Shown here: positions 62,147 to 64,000 of the stretch, piece after piece
How positions within the stretch are numbered: the first letter of the stretch is position 1
Layout: each line of letters opens with the position of its first letter
NCBI GenBank assembly: GCA_963715455.1
Contig: OY970245.1
Coordinates: 2,356,001 to 2,420,000 of the forward strand
DNA: 64,000 nucleotides
Direction of reading: 5' to 3'
Source of the DNA: VRUE01 sp963715455
GTDB lineage: Bacteria > Actinomycetota > Thermoleophilia > Solirubrobacterales > 70-9
The notes under the pieces: model-generated
The model's database searches: none
Seen by the model: only the letters and a program-made list of their open reading frames with translations
What the model was told of the DNA's origin: nothing
Program-made: the position numbers and the translations under genes

Positions 62147-63019
62147 CTAGAAGGTGCGGTAGCCGGAGCCCGAAGCGGCGGTCGCTTCGCGACGTTCCCA
62201 AGCCGGGGCCGTCTCGTCGGCGGCTGCCAGAACCTCGCGCCGGGCTCGCGAAGCACTCGCCTTGATCTCATCCTCGGCCGCCTGCCGCACGCGCTCCTCA
62301 CGCTGCTCGGCCTGCAGGCGAATTCGCTCCGACTCGGCTTTCAGCGCCTCCTCGGCCCGCGTCCGCGCTATCTCGACCGCCTCGCCCTCGACCTTCTCGA
62401 CCAGCTTGCGAACCCGCTCGTCGGCCTCGCGCCGCACGTCCACGGTGCCCTGCATGACGCGCTCCTCGATCTCCGCCTCGAGCCGCACCGCCAGCTCGTG
62501 CGACTCAGCGGCAGCAGCCTCGGCTTCGGCAGCGCGCTGCTCGGCAGCGGCGACCCGTTGGTCGGCCTCCAGCTTGAGCTGGTCGAGCGCCTCTTTCTGG
62601 CGCTGCTCGACCTCCTGCGTAGCGCTCTCGATCGCCTCAGCCAGTTTCTGCTCGGACTCTGCGCGGACCGAGCCCAGCTCGCGCGCCAGCGTTTCGCGGT
62701 CCGCCTGCGCACGCTGCTGCGCCTGCTCGAAGGCCTTCTCGGCTCGATCACGCGCCGCCTCTGCGCGCTTCGCCCGCGACTCCGCTTGCTTGCGCTTGTC
62801 GCGCTCCGTCGATACCCGTGCGCGACCCTCCTCACCGAGCTTGCGCAGGGTCGCCATCGCCCGCTCCTTGACCTCGGCGTGGACCTGATCGGCCCTCTCC
62901 TCAGCCTTGGCAACGCGCTCCTCGCTGACCCGCACCCACTCGAGCGCCTGGCTGGCAGTCTCGTGCAACTCCTCGGTGGCTGCGCCGACTGCTCTCAGAT
63001 GCGCTGCGGAATCGCCCAT
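62147..63019 (-). CDS. Long coiled-coil protein, unknown function
   Basis: The 290-residue protein is almost entirely charged helix with heptad repeats from about residue 25 to 260 (AQADRETLARELGSVRAESE; ALDQLKLEADQRVAAAEQRA). It has no signal peptide or membrane segment. Some actinobacterial coiled-coil proteins of this sort organise the cell pole or cytoskeleton (DivIVA/Scy-like), but I see no DivIVA N-terminal signature. It is likely a structural protein. Confidence 0.75.
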   Translation of the reverse strand: MGDSAAHLRAVGAATEELHETASQALEWVRVSEERVAKAEERADQVHAEVKERAMATLRKLGEEGRARVSTERDKRKQAESRAKRAEAARDRAEKAFEQAQQRAQADRETLARELGSVRAESEQKLAEAIESATQEVEQRQKEALDQLKLEADQRVAAAEQRAAEAEAAAAESHELAVRLEAEIEERVMQGTVDVRREADERVRKLVEKVEGEAVEIARTRAEEALKAESERIRLQAEQREERVRQAAEDEIKASASRARREVLAAADETAPAWERREATAASGSGYRTF

Positions 63020-63101
63020 GCAAGGGCAAACCTACTACGGGCAGCGGAGGGTCAAAACCGGCTGTCGCCGCCCAAATCCCGCAATTAGCGGCTTCGCTGC
63101 G

Positions 63102-64000
63102 CTAGGCCGACTTTTGCGCCTCGCGCTCGCGCAGCTCGCGCTTCAGCACCTTGCCGGTGGCATTGCGGGGCAGCTCCTCGAGAAACTCAATCTCGCGTGG
63201 CGCCTTGTAGGAGGCGAGGTTGGCCTTGATGTGCGCTCTGAGCTCTTCTTCGGAGACCTCGCCCCCGGCAGCGATGACGACAAACGCCTTCAGCCGCTGG
63301 CCGAACTCGTCGTCCTCGACCCCGATCACGGCAACCTCGACCACCGAGGCATGGTCGGCGAGCAGGTCCTCGACCTCGCGCGGGAAGACGTTCTCGCCAC
63401 CGGAGACGATCATCTCGTCGTCGCGGCCGTCGATGAAGAGGCGGCCCTCGGCATCGATGTGGCCGACGTCGCCACTGCAGAGCAGTCCGTCAATCGCCTC
63501 CTTGCCACCGCCGCCCGTATAGCCCTCGAAGGACATCTCGTTGCCGACGAAGATGCGCCCCACCTCGCCCTGGGGGACCTGTTGGCCAGCCTCGTCGTAG
63601 AGCCGCACCGTCGTGCCGCGCGGCGGGCGCCCAGCGGTGCCCGGTGCAGCGCGCAGATCCTCGGGCGTGGCCACGGTCGCGTAGGCGACCTCGGTCGAGC
63701 CGTAGAGGTTGTAGACGTTGTCGCCGAAGCGGTCCATCCACTCGATCGCCAACTCGCCCGGCAGGGCCGAGCCCGAGACCGAGGTGATGCGCAATGAGGA
63801 AAGGTCGTAGGCGGCAAGCGTCTCCTCGGGCAGGCGCAGGATGCGCTGCAGCATGACCGGCACCACGCCGAGCACCTCGGTGCGGTGCTCCTGGACCGCG
63901 CGCAGCGTCTGCTCGGGGTCGAAGCGCCGGCGCAGCACCATCGTCGAGGCAGTGGGCAGGCTGACGACGAAGTGGAAGAACCCCCAGGAGTGGAAGAGGG
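63102..64000 (-). CDS. Acyl-CoA synthetase / AMP-dependent ligase, partial (5' end off the window)
   Basis: The frame is open from the right edge (reading LFHSWGFFHFVVSLPTAST before the methionine at 63941) to a stop at 63102. About 298 residues of the C-terminal part are present. It has the adenylate-forming motifs YGSTEVAYATVATPEDL, EVGRIFVGNEMSFEGY, the GDVGHIDAEGRLFIDGRDDE hinge, VSGGENVFPREVEDLLADH and the catalytic lysine in LPRNATGKVLKREL. It would activate a fatty or aromatic acid as its CoA ester, feeding the beta-oxidation genes of this region. Confidence 0.93.
   Translation of the reverse strand, partial: LFHSWGFFHFVVSLPTASTMVLRRRFDPEQTLRAVQEHRTEVLGVVPVMLQRILRLPEETLAAYDLSSLRITSVSGSALPGELAIEWMDRFGDNVYNLYGSTEVAYATVATPEDLRAAPGTAGRPPRGTTVRLYDEAGQQVPQGEVGRIFVGNEMSFEGYTGGGGKEAIDGLLCSGDVGHIDAEGRLFIDGRDDEMIVSGGENVFPREVEDLLADHASVVEVAVIGVEDDEFGQRLKAFVVIAAGGEVSEEELRAHIKANLASYKAPREIEFLEELPRNATGKVLKRELREREAQKSA

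Overview
The window is a GC-rich actinobacterial chromosome segment, most likely from class Thermoleophilia (order Solirubrobacterales or a close relative). I base this on the high GC with strong G/C third-position bias, on secreted proteins of types I associate with that class (KTWRKHRPSP and MRLIKM N-termini), on abundant FadE-type acyl-CoA dehydrogenases with an F420-type (LLM) oxidoreductase, and on a SigH-like sigma factor in the cysS-rlmB-sigma gene order. The taxonomic call is inference, not a database result.

Layout. Positions 1 to about 3900 are the right part of an integrative mobilisable element: a MobF/TrwC relaxase running off the left edge, a divergent intergenic region with hairpins, an excisionase-like gene overlapping a tyrosine integrase, three small unknown genes and a cluster of helically phased direct repeats at the probable chromosome junction. 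From 3.9 to 15.8 kb the chromosome carries a SufT-like factor, a HAD phosphatase, an alpha/beta hydrolase, a MazEF-like toxin-antitoxin pair, and recombination genes: an AddB-like/AddA-like helicase-nuclease operon facing the xseA-xseB exonuclease VII operon. From 15.8 to 26 kb are cell-envelope and signalling genes (HxlR regulator, MarP-like protease, penicillin-binding protein, lipoprotein, zinc-ribbon/FHA protein) and the single-chain large subunit of glutamate synthase. A secreted serine protease with a seven-blade propeller follows. The lysA-hom-thrC-thrB operon (28.6-33.1 kb) makes lysine and threonine. Envelope genes (LytM peptidase, CDF transporter) come next.

From 36 to 48 kb fatty-acid or steroid-type beta-oxidation genes dominate: three acyl-CoA dehydrogenases, an LLM oxidoreductase, a thiolase and a 3-hydroxyacyl-CoA dehydrogenase. 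One 17-base operator sequence recurs upstream of two of these genes. From 48 to 58 kb are a CNNM/CorC transporter-like protein, a BtuF-like binding protein, rhomboid, an ECF sigma factor, a PlsC-GpsA fusion, and a probable hydroquinone ring-cleavage plus maleylacetate reductase pair. A tRNA-Thr gene overlaps the wreck of a PD-(D/E)XK endonuclease gene. The right end holds sigH-like, rlmB, cysS, a coiled-coil protein and a partial acyl-CoA synthetase.

The most unusual signal is a set of long, near-perfect palindromes. Four lie in intergenic DNA, three of them directly after the stop codon of a metabolic gene. Two of the four share a conserved interior of about 60 bases that contains a 14-base match (10 bases in the other copy) to the 3' end of 16S rRNA. 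Two further palindromes lie in frame inside cysS, where they encode residues in the variable C-terminal region. An 18-base inverted repeat also makes the last codons of addA and xseB identical. These look like mobile or formerly mobile palindromic elements that this genome tolerates between genes and inside genes.
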